Shown here: piece after piece, positions 24,585 through 33,349 of the stretch | Layout of the letters: the number at the start of each line of letters is the position of its first letter | How positions within the stretch are numbered: the first letter of the stretch is position 1 | NCBI RefSeq assembly: GCF_050313795.1 | Contig: NZ_JBNPMC010000034.1 | Coordinates: 1 to 37,919, forward strand | DNA length: 37,919 bases | Source of the DNA: CAMBRQ01 sp945870325 | GTDB lineage: Bacteria > Bacillota > Clostridia > Lachnospirales > Lachnospiraceae | Reading direction: 5' to 3' | Position numbers and translations under genes: made by a program | Notes under the pieces: model-generated | Seen by the model: the letters and a program-made list of their open reading frames with translations, nothing else | Told to the model about the DNA's origin: nothing | Database searches by the model: none

Positions 24585-24902
24585 TTAAGAATGTTTTTCA
24601 GTTAATCGTTTGAGAATAGAGAGGATGGCCAGCATATCGTCTTCGTCCAATTGCTTTAATAATTCATTGGCTTTTTGATACAGAGGCAGATCATGAAGCC
24701 TTTCATCAAAGAATTCCTGAGGTGTGATTTCAAAATAGCGGCAAATTTCATAGAACTGGCTCATGGAAGGCAGAGAACGTCCGGAACTGATATTCTGGAT
24801 GTAACTTTTATTTTTACCAAGATCAAGACTCATCTGGTATTCCGAAATATCTTTTTTTAAGCGCAGTTCGGTAATGCGTTCTGCAATAAATTTTTCATCC
24901 AT
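24585..24902 (-). CDS. Cro/C1-type repressor
   Basis: The 105-residue protein has an N-terminal XRE helix-turn-helix (ITELRLKKDISEYQMSLDLGKNKSYIQNISSGRSLPSMSQFYEICRYF, about 9-57) followed by a helical tail (LPLYQKANELLKQLDEDDMLAILSILKRL). GGAGGTG precedes its ATG. It is divergent from the large rightward operon with an imperfect palindrome between them, so it is the likely repressor of element genes. Confidence 0.88.
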   Translation of the reverse strand: MDEKFIAERITELRLKKDISEYQMSLDLGKNKSYIQNISSGRSLPSMSQFYEICRYFEITPQEFFDERLHDLPLYQKANELLKQLDEDDMLAILSILKRLTEKHS

Positions 24903-24999
24903 CTGTCACACCTCCATTTTCCTTCATTTTAAACTATTTACGAAAGTGAAATTGCGGATTAAAATAGGTGTATTAAGGATATAAAGAACAATATTATTG

Positions 25000-25026
25000 A
25001 TTGTAACCGTAATTTACGGATACAAT
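25000..25026. promoter_or_regulatory. Putative repressor operator
   Basis: ATTGTAACCGTA and TACGGATACAAT form a 12-bp inverted repeat with one mismatch around a 3-nt centre. It lies in the divergent region between the repressor and the rightward genes, the usual place for a Cro/C1-type operator. Confidence 0.6.
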
Positions 25027-25138
25027 ACATTACATCAAGTAAAATGGTGAGCTTTTGGCGTGTTACAGACGTAAAAAGCAAGATAAAAAATGTGTTGCTT
25101 ATATGATTTCGGGGTATGATGTAATAGAGGTGAGTCAG

Positions 25139-25333
25139 ATGAAAGTAATCGGAACAGAACAGGAAATCAAATGGATTAAAGAAGCCTTGCAGAATAACTG
25201 TGAGGGATGTCCCCTTTCTGCATTGTGTGCAGGAGCTGCTAAGAAAGACAGTGAGCAGTACGGAAAGGTAAAACAAACATGTAAAGAATTCCTGGGTGAG
25301 CATATTGTTTTTATCACAGAAAACAATATATAG
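25139..25333 (+). CDS. Small cysteine-containing hypothetical protein
   Basis: The 64-residue protein has a cluster CEGCPLSALCAGA near its middle and a further Cys in QTCKEF. The four cysteines could bind metal. GAGGTG precedes ATG 25139; an upstream in-frame start would add 28 poorly supported residues. It is the first rightward gene after the repressor operator. The family is not recognised. Confidence 0.6.
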   Translation: MKVIGTEQEIKWIKEALQNNCEGCPLSALCAGAAKKDSEQYGKVKQTCKEFLGEHIVFITENNI

Positions 25334-25344
25334 TATATATAGAA

Positions 25345-25373
25345 TTGACACAAACAATATCTTGTGCTACTAT
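25345..25373 (+). promoter_or_regulatory. Promoter of the element's structured leader
   Basis: A consensus TTGACA (25345-25350), a 17-nt spacer and TACTAT (25368-25373), with the alternative TATACT at 25371-25376, precede a leader of about 300 nt. No other promoter is obvious before the main operon. Confidence 0.6.
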
Positions 25374-25379
25374 ACTGAT

Positions 25380-25602
25380 ATAGTTTATTTTTTATGCATT
25401 CCCTTGTAGGGAAGTTCTGGGATTGTGCGAATCCCGGAATCAACAGGCAGACAAAAACTTCCTGTCTGGCATAAGCTGTTTATGTTTGTATAAAGTGTCA
25501 CTATGCGGTGTGTATCGCAGTAGTGATGCTTTTTGTTTTATTAGGTAAAATACCAGAGATTTAGGAATGAATGGAGAAATACTCTTTTCATTCCTTTTTT
25601 TT
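25380..25602 (+). ncRNA. Structured leader RNA with two terminators, upstream of the recombination operon
   Basis: Hairpin 1 pairs 25417-25424 with 25430-25437 (8 bp). Hairpin 2 pairs CAGACA (25448-25453) with TGTCTG (25463-25468). The loop of hairpin 2 contains AACTTCC, exactly complementary to GGAAGTT (25410-25416) before hairpin 1, so a pseudoknot is possible. Two terminators follow: 25497-25535 (TCACTA/TAGTGA and TGCG/CGCA, then TTTTT) and 25563-25602 (AGGAATGAA/TTCATTCCT, then T8). This could be a free small RNA or a leader that controls read-through into the operon. No known class is recognised. Confidence 0.55.
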
Positions 25603-25683
25603 GTTTAATGGCAGATGGAGCAGCCACAATCAGCTTTGAGCTGTTTATGGATAAAACTTATTTTAAGAAAGGTGGAAAGACAC

Positions 25684-26826
25684 ATGAATGAAACAAGAAT
25701 TTTTGCAGATGCGTATCAGACGACGTTTGCAGACCCAAAGGAGATGCTGGAATTTTTGGCACAGAGAGCAAAAGAATCATCCTGGATCCGTAAGCCTACA
25801 AGAACACTGCGACTGGTTCCGGCTATTCAGGAAGCGGGTAAAATGAAGGACACAGTAGGAAAGAATTGGGAGGAGATTCTGGAGGATACTGAGAATAATA
25901 CCCAGCTTGCCTTAAAAATTAAGGGTGAGACCTATCCGGTGCGTACCTGTGCAATCCGGACAATTCTGGATCGGGCAGGAATTTCTGGCTCGGGGCTTAG
26001 GAAACTGGAAACAGCAAATTATACGAAGGTAGTGAATTATTGCCTGAAGGTAGCGAAAGGGGATGCTCTGATTAAGATTGCAGATGGAAAAGTATCTGCA
26101 GTTCACGGCGGAGATCACCACGATTACAGCATATTGGATATGCGGGCAGTATTTGAAATGACCATGCAGTTTCTGAATACCAATTTTCCGGGAAACAGTT
26201 ACGTGGAAGGTTCCGGAATGTTCGATCATTCCATTGTTTCCGCAATGTGGGAACTTGGTGGAAATCAGGAACTTCTGGATACTTACAGGGAGGCTTTAAG
26301 TGATCATGGCATCAGCGATAATATCATTGCACCCGCTGTAAGGCTTACGACATCAGATGTTGCAGTAAGCGGTGCAAATCTGTATCCGATGCTGACCTGC
26401 TCCAGCAGTGGCAGGACGATCAGTCTTGGCAGTCCAATTAAACTGGCGCATACCGGCGGTGCTGATATGACACAGTTTCTGGCAAATTTAAGAATGCTCT
26501 GTTCCAGATATCAGGATGCGATTTCAGATATAACAAAATTGATGGATATTGAAATCCGTCATCCGCTGAATTGTATTCGTTTATTGATGAAACGCCTGGG
26601 AATCCGAAAAAAATTGATCAATGATGTGGCGGAAATGTTCGAGTTCCAGAAAGGAAACGGACCCTGTACTGCACATGACCTTTATTTTGCAATGAACGAA
26701 GCATCGTTTTTTGCAGCCTGTGAAGGGATGCAGGGAGCAGCAATCATTAATCTGGAAGAACAGATTACCCGTGCATTGGCTTTAGACTGGAAAGAGTTTG
26801 ATGTAGGTGGAGCAATCAAATGGTAA
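25684..26826 (+). CDS. Conserved element protein of unknown function (possibly DUF932-like)
   Basis: The 380-residue soluble protein starts MNETRIFADAYQTTFADPKEML. It contains RKPTRTLRLVPAIQEAG, a segment HGGDHHDYSILDM, and RLTTSDVAVSGANLYPML. It has no membrane segment or recognisable catalytic motif. AAGGTGG fits ATG 25684; an upstream ATG at 25615 is less likely. It is the first gene of an operon with a phage-type exonuclease and helicase, which suggests a role in DNA recombination or replication. DUF932 is a guess from size and setting only. Confidence 0.6.
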   Translation: MNETRIFADAYQTTFADPKEMLEFLAQRAKESSWIRKPTRTLRLVPAIQEAGKMKDTVGKNWEEILEDTENNTQLALKIKGETYPVRTCAIRTILDRAGISGSGLRKLETANYTKVVNYCLKVAKGDALIKIADGKVSAVHGGDHHDYSILDMRAVFEMTMQFLNTNFPGNSYVEGSGMFDHSIVSAMWELGGNQELLDTYREALSDHGISDNIIAPAVRLTTSDVAVSGANLYPMLTCSSSGRTISLGSPIKLAHTGGADMTQFLANLRMLCSRYQDAISDITKLMDIEIRHPLNCIRLLMKRLGIRKKLINDVAEMFEFQKGNGPCTAHDLYFAMNEASFFAACEGMQGAAIINLEEQITRALALDWKEFDVGGAIKW

Positions 26827-26860
26827 GGTAATAAGAAAAATCAGAAGGAGGGAATAAAGA

Positions 26861-27904
26861 ATGACAGGACTGAATTTGAATTATGAACCGGAGATTGTAG
26901 TGGATATCAGTGAACTTACGAGAGAGGAATGGCTTGATTACCGTAAAAAGGGAATTGGCGGCAGCGATGTAGCCGCCATCATGGGAATCTCCCCGTTTGC
27001 GACGATCCGGGATCTATATAACAACAAGGTGGGAATACTGCCTGCTATCCCGAAGGAAGAAGAAAGTAACTGGGTTGCAAAGGAAGTCGGACATCGGCTG
27101 GAAGATCTTGTAGCAGAGATTTTTGTCAGAAAGACAGGACTGAAGGTATTTCCGGTAAGAAAAATGTTCCGGCATCCCCTGTATCCGTTCATGCTTGCAG
27201 ATGTGGATTTTTTTATTTTATTTCCCGATGGTACATACGGAATTCTTGAATGTAAGACCTGTAATTACAATGCAAGTAAGAAATGGGATGATGATGCAAT
27301 TCCGGATAATTATGTGCTCCAGGTCAAACATTATCTGTCGGTCATGAACATGCAGAAAGCTTATATTGCATGTCTGTATGGGAATAATGAAGACGAATTT
27401 GTATTCCGCTATCTGGAGCGTGATCTGATGGATGAAGAAGACATCATAGAACAGGAAGTATTCTTCTGGGAGGAATATGTTGAAAAACATGTGGAACCAC
27501 CGTATAACGGAAAGACAGACCTCATTTTAGATAGTATTCGGAGATCTGTGGGATATGCGGACATTAGTCTCCCGGAAATCGAATTATCATGTCTGGAATC
27601 TAAAAATCTTGAAAGATATCTTGCTTTAGCAGAAGAAAAATCCCAAATTGAAAAAAGAAAAAAAGAGATCGAATCGGAGCAGCGTGCGATCAGCGTCCCT
27701 TTTGTGGAGCAGTTAGGAGCCAGATGCAAAGCTATTTTAAAGGATGGTACGAATTGTTACCGGATTACGTATAATCCTACAAAACGTACACAGATCGGAA
27801 AAGCGCAGATGGAGAAGCTGAAGATTCAGCATCCTGATATTTATGAAGAATATGCGAAGACAACTGAGAGCAGGACATTTCGTATAAAGAAGGAGGCTGC
27901 ATAA
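26861..27904 (+). CDS. YqaJ-type (lambda exonuclease-like) recombinase nuclease
   Basis: The 347-residue protein belongs to the YqaJ/lambda exonuclease family, which chews one strand of double-stranded DNA ends and hands the overhang to an annealing protein. It shows WLDYRKKGIGGSDVAAIMGISPF (about 25-50), EVGHRLEDLVAEIF, the metal-binding ADVDFFI and LECKT residues of the PD-(D/E)XK core, and VLQVKHYL. A coiled tail (EEKSQIEKRKKEIESEQRA) follows. AGAAGGAGG precedes ATG 26861. A putative annealing protein is encoded two genes on, so the operon holds a complete phage-type recombination pair. Confidence 0.88.
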   Translation: MTGLNLNYEPEIVVDISELTREEWLDYRKKGIGGSDVAAIMGISPFATIRDLYNNKVGILPAIPKEEESNWVAKEVGHRLEDLVAEIFVRKTGLKVFPVRKMFRHPLYPFMLADVDFFILFPDGTYGILECKTCNYNASKKWDDDAIPDNYVLQVKHYLSVMNMQKAYIACLYGNNEDEFVFRYLERDLMDEEDIIEQEVFFWEEYVEKHVEPPYNGKTDLILDSIRRSVGYADISLPEIELSCLESKNLERYLALAEEKSQIEKRKKEIESEQRAISVPFVEQLGARCKAILKDGTNCYRITYNPTKRTQIGKAQMEKLKIQHPDIYEEYAKTTESRTFRIKKEAA

Positions 27905-27960
27905 TGTTTTCAAATTCAAACTGGAGGGATGTGGAAGATGCGATGCAGATATGTGAATAA
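27904..27960 (+). CDS. Possible coupled micro-ORF (18 residues)
   Basis: ATG 27904 overlaps the stop of the nuclease gene (TAATG) and has AAGGAGG at good spacing. It encodes 18 residues beginning MFSNSNWRDVEDA, ending inside the next gene's start region. It may be a real micro-protein or a device that couples translation of the helicase to the nuclease. Confidence 0.25.
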   Translation: MFSNSNWRDVEDAMQICE

Positions 27961-30175
27961 GATCTATATGAATGAAGGAAATGGTTTTACTGTGGCACTC
28001 TATTGTACCCAGGATACGTCCGTACCATTGTCAGCCAGGGACCGGTATCTGGCATCCCGAAAGATGATTGGGTTTACTGCCGTTGGATACAATTTGCCTC
28101 TTACAGATCAGATTGAACTGGAAATGGAAGGATCTTGGGAAAACGGAAGTCATGGTCTACAGTATAAAGTGGAATCCTTTATGGAAATTGTTCCAAGGAC
28201 GAAAGAAGGAATCATAGGATATTTAGCATCTGGTGCAATAAAAGGCGTCAGACAGAGGACAGCGGAAGCCATCTATCGTCAATTTGGTCTGGATACGCTG
28301 GAAGTCATTGAGAAAACACCGGAGAAACTGCTTTCGATTCCAGGAATTTCAGAAAAGAAACTCCGTGGGATTATGGATTCCTTTGGGAAGAACCAGGTGT
28401 TTCGGGAGCTGATGACCTTTCTGGCTCCTTACAAAGTGACACCAAAGAAAGTGAATCTGATCCTACAGACATTTAAAGATGAATCCGTGGATATCATCCG
28501 GAAACGCCCATATATGTTATGTGCAGTCAAGGGATTTGGATTCCTGACAGTGGATAACATTGGCAGGGCACTCGGAAAGACTCTGAATGATCCCATGCGT
28601 ATTTCAGGGTGCATCAGTTACGTGCTAAGTGAGGCTATGAAGGAAGGGCATCTTTATCTGGAACAGGAGATTCTAACAGAACAGGTACTGGAAGTGTTGA
28701 ATAAAGATCTGACTTTTCAGGCAGTGACCGTTCAGGATGTGAGCAATGTACTCTACCGTCTGGTTATGCAGAACAGCATTGTGTTGGATGATGAAAAGGT
28801 TTATACCTTCCGCCAGTTTGAAGCAGAGGAGCAGACCGCAGCCATGATAGCAAGGCGGATTCTTTATCCTATGGAATCGCTTGATGTGGAGACTGAACTT
28901 GTACAGGCGCAGAAAGTTCTGAGAATTACACTGTCAGAAAAGCAGAAACAGGCGGTCCGGATGGTGTTTGCGAATCCCATCAGCATCATTACAGGAGGTC
29001 CGGGTACCGGAAAGACAACTGTTTTAAAGGTGATCCTCTATATCCATGGCATGAAATGTAAGTCTGAAGTGCAGTTAATGGCACCGACCGGCAGAGCTGC
29101 AAGACGGATGGCAGAAAGTACGGGTAACCAGAACGCCTCGACCATGCATATGGCAATGGGGCTTCTGGGAGAAGATTATACGGCTGAGTTTGCCTATCTG
29201 GAGGCAGGGTTTGTCAATGTGGATGAAACATCCATGGTGGATATGCGGCTGGCTTATGAATTCTTCCAGAGAGTCAAAGGAAATACAAGAATCCTTCTCG
29301 TGGGGGATGTGGACCAGCTTCCTTCGGTGGGAGCCGGTGATGTATTTTGTCAGCTTATCCAATGTGGGCTGATACCGGTCACAATGCTTGACCTTGTGTA
29401 TCGTCAGGGTGCCACAAGCAACATACCAGTGAATGCAAAGCTGATGCAGGAGGGAAAAACCAACCTGATTCTGGGTGATGATTTTGTGTTTGTGCCCTGC
29501 AAAGGGACAGAAGAAACTGCAGATACCGTAAAGAGACTCTATCAGGAGGAAGTCATCCGAAATGGTCACGACAAGGTGCAGATCCTGACACCTTTCCGGG
29601 TAAGAACTGCAGCTGGTGTGGTGGAACTGAACCGCACACTGGAGGATATCATCAATCCACCAGTCAGTGGAAAGAAGGAACTTGTGATTGGAAAAGACGT
29701 ATTTCGGGTTGGGGATAAGATCATACAGAATAAAAATACTGCTCTTATCAGCAACGGAGATATGGGAACCATTCTGGATTTTTATGAAGACGAGGAAGGC
29801 AACCCCAAGATCAGTATCCAATTTACGGAGAACCGGATGATAGAGTATGAGCTGGAGCAGATGGAAATGATTGAACATGCAAATGCGATTACGGTTCACA
29901 AATCACAGGGATCAGAGTGCCCGGTGGTAATAATTCCATGGGTGAAGGCATTCTATGTTATGCTGAAACGCAATATTCTCTATACTGCAGTTACCAGGGC
30001 AAAGTCCAAAGTGTATCTGGTCGGGGATTGGAACGCAGTATGTCAGGCGATTCATACTGATGACAGTGGAAAGAGAAATACAGTGCTTGCAGAGAGAATC
30101 TGTAGCTATTATGACCAGTATCAAAGCCGGAATAAGCCTGCGCAGGAAATAGAACAGTTAAAACTTGCAGTATGA
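27938..30175 (+). CDS. RecD2-like ATP-dependent DNA helicase
   Basis: This 745-residue superfamily 1B helicase resembles RecD2, a 5'-3' helicase that acts without RecBC. It has an N-terminal OB-like region, helix-hairpin-helix repeats (VIEKTPEKLLSIPGISEKKL), a Walker A motif TGGPGTGKTT near residue 355, the DE box in NVDETSMVD, a QxxR-type motif LDLVYRQGA, and motif VI-like ITVHKSQGSECP and YTAVTRAKSKVYLVGD. GGAGGG directly abuts ATG 27929, so ATG 27938 is preferred. It follows the exonuclease and probably unwinds DNA for element recombination or replication. Confidence 0.88.
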   Translation: MRCRYVNKIYMNEGNGFTVALYCTQDTSVPLSARDRYLASRKMIGFTAVGYNLPLTDQIELEMEGSWENGSHGLQYKVESFMEIVPRTKEGIIGYLASGAIKGVRQRTAEAIYRQFGLDTLEVIEKTPEKLLSIPGISEKKLRGIMDSFGKNQVFRELMTFLAPYKVTPKKVNLILQTFKDESVDIIRKRPYMLCAVKGFGFLTVDNIGRALGKTLNDPMRISGCISYVLSEAMKEGHLYLEQEILTEQVLEVLNKDLTFQAVTVQDVSNVLYRLVMQNSIVLDDEKVYTFRQFEAEEQTAAMIARRILYPMESLDVETELVQAQKVLRITLSEKQKQAVRMVFANPISIITGGPGTGKTTVLKVILYIHGMKCKSEVQLMAPTGRAARRMAESTGNQNASTMHMAMGLLGEDYTAEFAYLEAGFVNVDETSMVDMRLAYEFFQRVKGNTRILLVGDVDQLPSVGAGDVFCQLIQCGLIPVTMLDLVYRQGATSNIPVNAKLMQEGKTNLILGDDFVFVPCKGTEETADTVKRLYQEEVIRNGHDKVQILTPFRVRTAAGVVELNRTLEDIINPPVSGKKELVIGKDVFRVGDKIIQNKNTALISNGDMGTILDFYEDEEGNPKISIQFTENRMIEYELEQMEMIEHANAITVHKSQGSECPVVIIPWVKAFYVMLKRNILYTAVTRAKSKVYLVGDWNAVCQAIHTDDSGKRNTVLAERICSYYDQYQSRNKPAQEIEQLKLAV

Positions 30176-30278
30176 AAATTTGAAGAAATATTACAATCTC
30201 AGAGAAATGCAGACTATTACTCTATGTAGGGTTTTCGTCTGCTTTTATTTTGAACAGAAATCGAAAGGAGCAGAACGA

Positions 30279-31223
30279 ATGAAATCAATCTTATATGACA
30301 AATCAGAAGCTGTTGCAGCACTCAACCGGGTGGAAGGATTTAATCCTGTGGAACTTGCAAGAAGACTGGAAAAGGAAGGACAGGAAGACCAGCTGTATCT
30401 GGATGTGAAATACCGGAAACTCTGGTTCCGTCTGGTATATCCCATGGGAAAGATTATTAGTATTGTCCGCAGTTTTTCAGAAAATGCAGCTTTGGTGGAA
30501 GCGAGAATTTATCTGGATAAGTGTGACGCAGAGGATAACTTTATTGCTAATGCGTTTTCACAGAAATTCCGGTCAGAGGATCCGAATTTTGGAGCGAAAT
30601 TTCTGGAACTTGCGGAAACGGCTGCTGTCGGACGGGCACTGTCAGATGCCGGGTTTGGACTTCAGTTTGCGGATGTAGGTGAAGAAAATGATCCGGAACA
30701 GGTGGATGCCGGGATTCAGATTCCGCAGTCATCTCAAAATTCAGGAACTGTGCAGAGTCCTTATAGCGGGAATCGGGCTGATTATCAATCGACTGAAAAT
30801 ACGTATCAACAGCCTGAAAGGCAGATGACGGGTGGTTCCATTCCGCCGATGCAGCTACAGTCTGGCATGATGGGACAGTTCTTCCAACAGGCACAGGCAA
30901 ATGGCTCCATCATCGGTCAGCCATCCATGCAAAATACCTATGGCCAGCAGCCGGGAATGAATTCCATGGCGACAGGTACAGTGGGAATTGCGCTAGACGG
31001 TTCCCTACCGGTAGAAGAACTTCTGCAGCATATGACTTATGAGCAGGCGGTGCAGGTTGAGATTCCGGGCAAAGGGAAATATGGCGGCAAGACTATGGGC
31101 CAGGTGGCAAAAGAAAGTCCGCAAAGTCTGGACTGGTTTGCCAGAAGTTATTCCGGAAATAACAATGCGGTTCCGGCTGCAGCTAAATTTTTGTTAAATA
31201 AAGCATTACCAATGGCAGGATAG
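30279..31223 (+). CDS. Putative single-strand annealing / recombination protein
   Basis: The 314-residue protein has an N-terminal domain with the signature AETAAVGRALSDAGFGLQF, reminiscent of ERF/Rad52-like annealing proteins. A low-complexity Gln/Ser/Gly/Met linker follows (about 150-245). The C-terminal module IPGKGKYGGKTMGQVAKESPQSLDWFARSY resembles the small domain found at the end of ExoX-like nucleases. AAAGGAG precedes ATG 30279. Position after the exonuclease and helicase supports an annealing role. The family assignment is by motif and context only. Confidence 0.65.
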   Translation: MKSILYDKSEAVAALNRVEGFNPVELARRLEKEGQEDQLYLDVKYRKLWFRLVYPMGKIISIVRSFSENAALVEARIYLDKCDAEDNFIANAFSQKFRSEDPNFGAKFLELAETAAVGRALSDAGFGLQFADVGEENDPEQVDAGIQIPQSSQNSGTVQSPYSGNRADYQSTENTYQQPERQMTGGSIPPMQLQSGMMGQFFQQAQANGSIIGQPSMQNTYGQQPGMNSMATGTVGIALDGSLPVEELLQHMTYEQAVQVEIPGKGKYGGKTMGQVAKESPQSLDWFARSYSGNNNAVPAAAKFLLNKALPMAG

Positions 31224-31289
31224 TGGATTCTGCCTGTTAAGACCCACAGTCAGCTATCTGGCTGCAGGGGAAAGGAGGCTTGAATATGG

Positions 31290-32507
31290 ATGTATGACAT
31301 GTCAGGGTTTGATTACGATATCCGCGATGTGGTGCGTGTACTGAATCTGCAGGTGCGTCGGAAAAATCCCAGTTCCTATGATGTGGACTGTCCTTTCTGC
31401 AACCATAAAACGGGAAAGATGAATGTCAATATCAGGAAAAACGTCTTCCGTTGTAATTATTGCAATGAGCAGGGGGGAATGTTGGATTTATACGCCAAAT
31501 TATATGGACTCTCCAAGGCAGAAGCAAATCGGCAGATCCGGGAGGCATTAAACCTGGGACAATACCGGGATGATTATAAGATTCCGGAGAAAAAGCCGGA
31601 GCCTGAGATTCCCGAAAATAGTGACCGTGCATCGGATGCGGAAATCAACCATACCTATTCCATGCTGCTTTCCTATCTTACGTTATCAGAAAAGCACAGG
31701 GAAGACTTGCTGGCGAGAGGGCTTACGGACGAGCAGATCGAGATGCAAAGATATCGGAGCGTTCCTCTCTTTGGATTAAAAAGTCTGACCAGGAAACTAC
31801 AGGAAAAAGGATGTATGGTAGAGGGAGTGCCGGGATTTTATCAGGATCAGGATGGAAAATGGACGATTCATTTTTCAGCAAAGAATTCCGGATTCCTGAT
31901 CCCGATTCTTTCCATGGAAGGTCTGATCCAGGGATTTCAGATCCGGCTGGATCATGTGACAGATTCCAGAAAGTATATCTGGTTTTCTAGTGTAAATTAC
32001 CAATATGGAGTCTCATCTGGCAGCCCGGTTCATGTAATCGGGAATTTGGATGCGAAAGAAGTGTATGTGACAGAAGGCGCTTTAAAAGGAACCATTGCTC
32101 ATTATCTATCCGGAGCTACGTTCTTATGTATGCCCGGAGTGAACCAACAGCGGAATCTTCGCCCAATTTTGGAGAGCCTTTCCAAAAGAAATCTTCAGCT
32201 TGTGTATGAGACTTATGACATGGACAAGAAGATGCCGGTTGTCTGTGATAGACAGTATAGTAAATGCAGCGAATGCACGCAGAGTAACAGGATTGGAGAG
32301 TGTCCTTATAAGGTAAAAAAAAGGGAAATCATTCAAAGTGGGTGCAGGAAACTGTACGAACTTTGCAGGGAATGCTCATTACCGGTGAAGCGCATGCTTT
32401 GGAATACGGATGAAAACAAAGAATGGCGTGGACAAATCAAAGGAATTGATGATCTATATTATGATTTGTACATAAATCAGACAGATAAAATGTCTCAAAG
32501 ATTATAG
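31290..32507 (+). CDS. Primase-like protein with CHC2 zinc finger and toprim-like domain
   Basis: The 405-residue protein starts with a DnaG-type zinc ribbon (Cys34, Cys37, Cys55, Cys58 in CPFCN and CNYCN). A toprim-like core follows: VIGNLDAKEVYVTEGALKGTIAHYLSG, and YETYDMDKKM as the acidic DxD. A second cysteine cluster (CSECTQSNRIGECP and CRKLYELCRECS) near the C-terminus is unusual. No helicase domain is present. AAAGGAGG fits ATG 31290; an overlapping ATG at 31286 runs only three codons. It probably primes replication of the excised or transferred element. Confidence 0.8.
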   Translation: MYDMSGFDYDIRDVVRVLNLQVRRKNPSSYDVDCPFCNHKTGKMNVNIRKNVFRCNYCNEQGGMLDLYAKLYGLSKAEANRQIREALNLGQYRDDYKIPEKKPEPEIPENSDRASDAEINHTYSMLLSYLTLSEKHREDLLARGLTDEQIEMQRYRSVPLFGLKSLTRKLQEKGCMVEGVPGFYQDQDGKWTIHFSAKNSGFLIPILSMEGLIQGFQIRLDHVTDSRKYIWFSSVNYQYGVSSGSPVHVIGNLDAKEVYVTEGALKGTIAHYLSGATFLCMPGVNQQRNLRPILESLSKRNLQLVYETYDMDKKMPVVCDRQYSKCSECTQSNRIGECPYKVKKREIIQSGCRKLYELCRECSLPVKRMLWNTDENKEWRGQIKGIDDLYYDLYINQTDKMSQRL

Positions 32508-32516
32508 AAACTGGAG

Positions 32517-32543
32517 GACCGGAGTATTCTGCTCTGGTCTTTC
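32517..32543 (+). terminator. Weak internal terminator or processing hairpin
   Basis: GACCGGAG and CTCTGGTC form an 8-bp stem (one G-U) with a 7-nt loop, followed by TTTCTT. It lies between the primase-like and sortase genes and may reduce downstream expression. Confidence 0.45.
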
Positions 32544-32560
32544 TTGAAAGGAGAAGATTT

Positions 32561-33349
32561 ATGAAAGGCAAAAGAAATGTACCACTACTGTTTATGATGA
32601 TTGCATCGTTCATTATATTTATATTTGCCGTAGGCAAATTAATAGGAATTTTTCTGGAGTATCAGAAAGGCGATCGTACGTATGAAGAAATTATGGAGTA
32701 CGTACAGGATCCAGAAACAGATGAGCAGGGTAAAAATGATCCGGATCCAGAAGATGATTCAGGATTTACGTTCCTTCAGGTAGATTTTGAAGGATTAAAG
32801 GCTCAGAATCCGGATGTGGTAGCATGGATCCAGATACCGGCACTGGACATTAGTTATCCGGTTGTGCAGGGAAAGGACAATTCTTACTATCTGCATCATA
32901 TGTTTGATGGGAAGGAAAACAAGAATGGCAGTATCTTTATCGACTATCATAACCAGCCGGAGTTTACGGACAGTAATACGATTGTGTATGGGCATAATAT
33001 GAAGAATGGAAGTATGTTCGGAACGTTGGACAGATATCAGGAAAAATCGTTATTTGAGAAGTATCCTTGCTTTTATATCTATCTTCCGGACGGCATCTTA
33101 GAGTACCGGATCGTATCCAGCTATGCGGGAATGACAGGAAGTGTGGGTTTCACTTACCGATTTCCAGAACTGGAAGATTATCAAGACTTTTTGGAAAAGA
33201 TTATATCCTACGCTGCCTATGATACAGGAACGGAAGTTACGGATACGGATCATATCGTTACGCTTTCTACCTGTGTCAACTCGGATCGAAATTATCGATA
33301 CCTGGTGCATGGAAAACTGGAGAGGAACATAAAGATGTATAATGAATGA
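32561..33349 (+). CDS. srtB: Class B sortase
   Basis: This membrane-anchored transpeptidase joins surface proteins to peptidoglycan. It has 262 residues: an N-terminal membrane helix (about 8-32), an acidic linker (about 45-67), and a class B catalytic domain with His145 (VYGHNM), Cys238 (TLSTC) and Arg246 (NYRYLVHG). No protein with a sorting signal is encoded in the window. Sortase B genes are common in Firmicutes conjugative elements, where they probably help to display adhesins or process the cell wall for transfer. GAAAGGAG precedes ATG 32561. Confidence 0.92.
   Translation: MKGKRNVPLLFMMIASFIIFIFAVGKLIGIFLEYQKGDRTYEEIMEYVQDPETDEQGKNDPDPEDDSGFTFLQVDFEGLKAQNPDVVAWIQIPALDISYPVVQGKDNSYYLHHMFDGKENKNGSIFIDYHNQPEFTDSNTIVYGHNMKNGSMFGTLDRYQEKSLFEKYPCFYIYLPDGILEYRIVSSYAGMTGSVGFTYRFPELEDYQDFLEKIISYAAYDTGTEVTDTDHIVTLSTCVNSDRNYRYLVHGKLERNIKMYNE

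Noticed and set aside
25394..25474. 26-codon frame inside the structured leader, starting MHSLVGKFW
   Set aside because: No ribosome binding site precedes it, and the region folds as RNA. A leader peptide cannot be excluded, but the support is too weak to annotate.
29075..29899. Long antisense open frame (274 codons) over the helicase gene
   Set aside because: It lies opposite an intact helicase frame with all motifs. It has no RBS, and its Cys/His-rich composition is typical of a complementary-strand shadow.
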